Assembly: GCA_003222755.1 (NCBI GenBank)
Contig: QHXA01000614.1
Coordinates: forward strand, 1-5,017
DNA from: Acidobacteriota bacterium
Lineage (GTDB): Bacteria; Acidobacteriota; Terriglobia; 20CM-2-55-15
Reading direction: 5' to 3'
Length of the DNA stretch: 5,017 nucleotides
Each line of letters starts with the position of its first letter. Positions within the stretch are counted from its first letter, which is position 1. Made by a program: the position numbers and the translations under genes. Positions 4,926 through 5,017 of the stretch are shown one piece after another. Under the pieces are notes generated by a model. It was not told where the DNA came from. It did not search any database and was given only the letters and a program-made list of their open reading frames with translations.

Positions 4926-5017
4926 ACGAGTGGGAGCATCGAACCACATTTCAGCTTTGGGGAACCTTTTTAGCCGCAGTAGCGTAAATTCGTGCGTGCC
5001 GCAAAAAGATGTGTTAA

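Noticed and set aside
4926..5017. A divergent gene or RNA at the right edge of the window
   Set aside because: The stretch is short and shows no start with a ribosome binding site, no hairpin of note and no family signal.

Overview
This is bacterial DNA with four clearly supported protein genes plus a toxin-antitoxin partner, fairly GC-rich coding sequence, and two intergenic stretches packed with inverted repeats. The style (dispersed palindromes, a degenerate heptanucleotide repeat, a chromosomal RES/Xre toxin-antitoxin pair, carbon-metabolism genes) suits a free-living soil or environmental bacterium. Acidobacteriota is one guess, but the window contains no phylogenetic marker, so the phylum is not established.

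Layout. 95-1294 (+): a complete pyridoxal-phosphate aminotransferase of the serine--glyoxylate type with a good ribosome binding site. 1295-1870: a 576-base gap without a convincing intact gene. It holds a perfect 13-bp palindrome (1342-1369), a long imperfect fold-back (1482-1568), five scattered copies of a short TCAGGA(A/T)CT-like word in both orientations, a CCGCCA/TGGCGG hairpin (1656-1671), and a protein-like minus-strand frame (1653-1880) that looks like a gene remnant. 1871-3382 (+): a class I adenylate-forming (acyl-CoA ligase-like) enzyme that appears to have lost the TGD of its A7 motif. 3390-3506: an almost perfect large inverted repeat built of 7-base units, with one arm carrying an extra unit. 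3529-3948 (+): a small hotdog-fold PaaI-type thioesterase with its own strong ribosome binding site. 4015-4889 (-): a convergent two-gene operon, an Xre/MbcA/ParS-type antitoxin followed by a RES-domain toxin with an ATGA overlap. Its promoter (4896-4925) carries a palindromic operator and predicts a leaderless antitoxin mRNA. In 4926-5017 I see nothing definable.

How the genes fit together. The ligase and thioesterase are consecutive on one strand and could be cotranscribed; one activates a carboxylic acid to its CoA thioester and the other hydrolyses thioesters. Whether the ligase is still competent is doubtful because of the A7 deletion. The aminotransferase would link glyoxylate and serine to glycine and hydroxypyruvate, but the repeat-filled gap argues against a single operon with the ligase. 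The toxin-antitoxin pair is an independent module: RES toxins deplete NAD+, and the antitoxin is expected to neutralise the toxin and repress their shared promoter. The most noteworthy points are the A7 deletion, the heptad inverted repeat, the leaderless/operator arrangement of the toxin-antitoxin promoter, and the long fold-back in the first gap.
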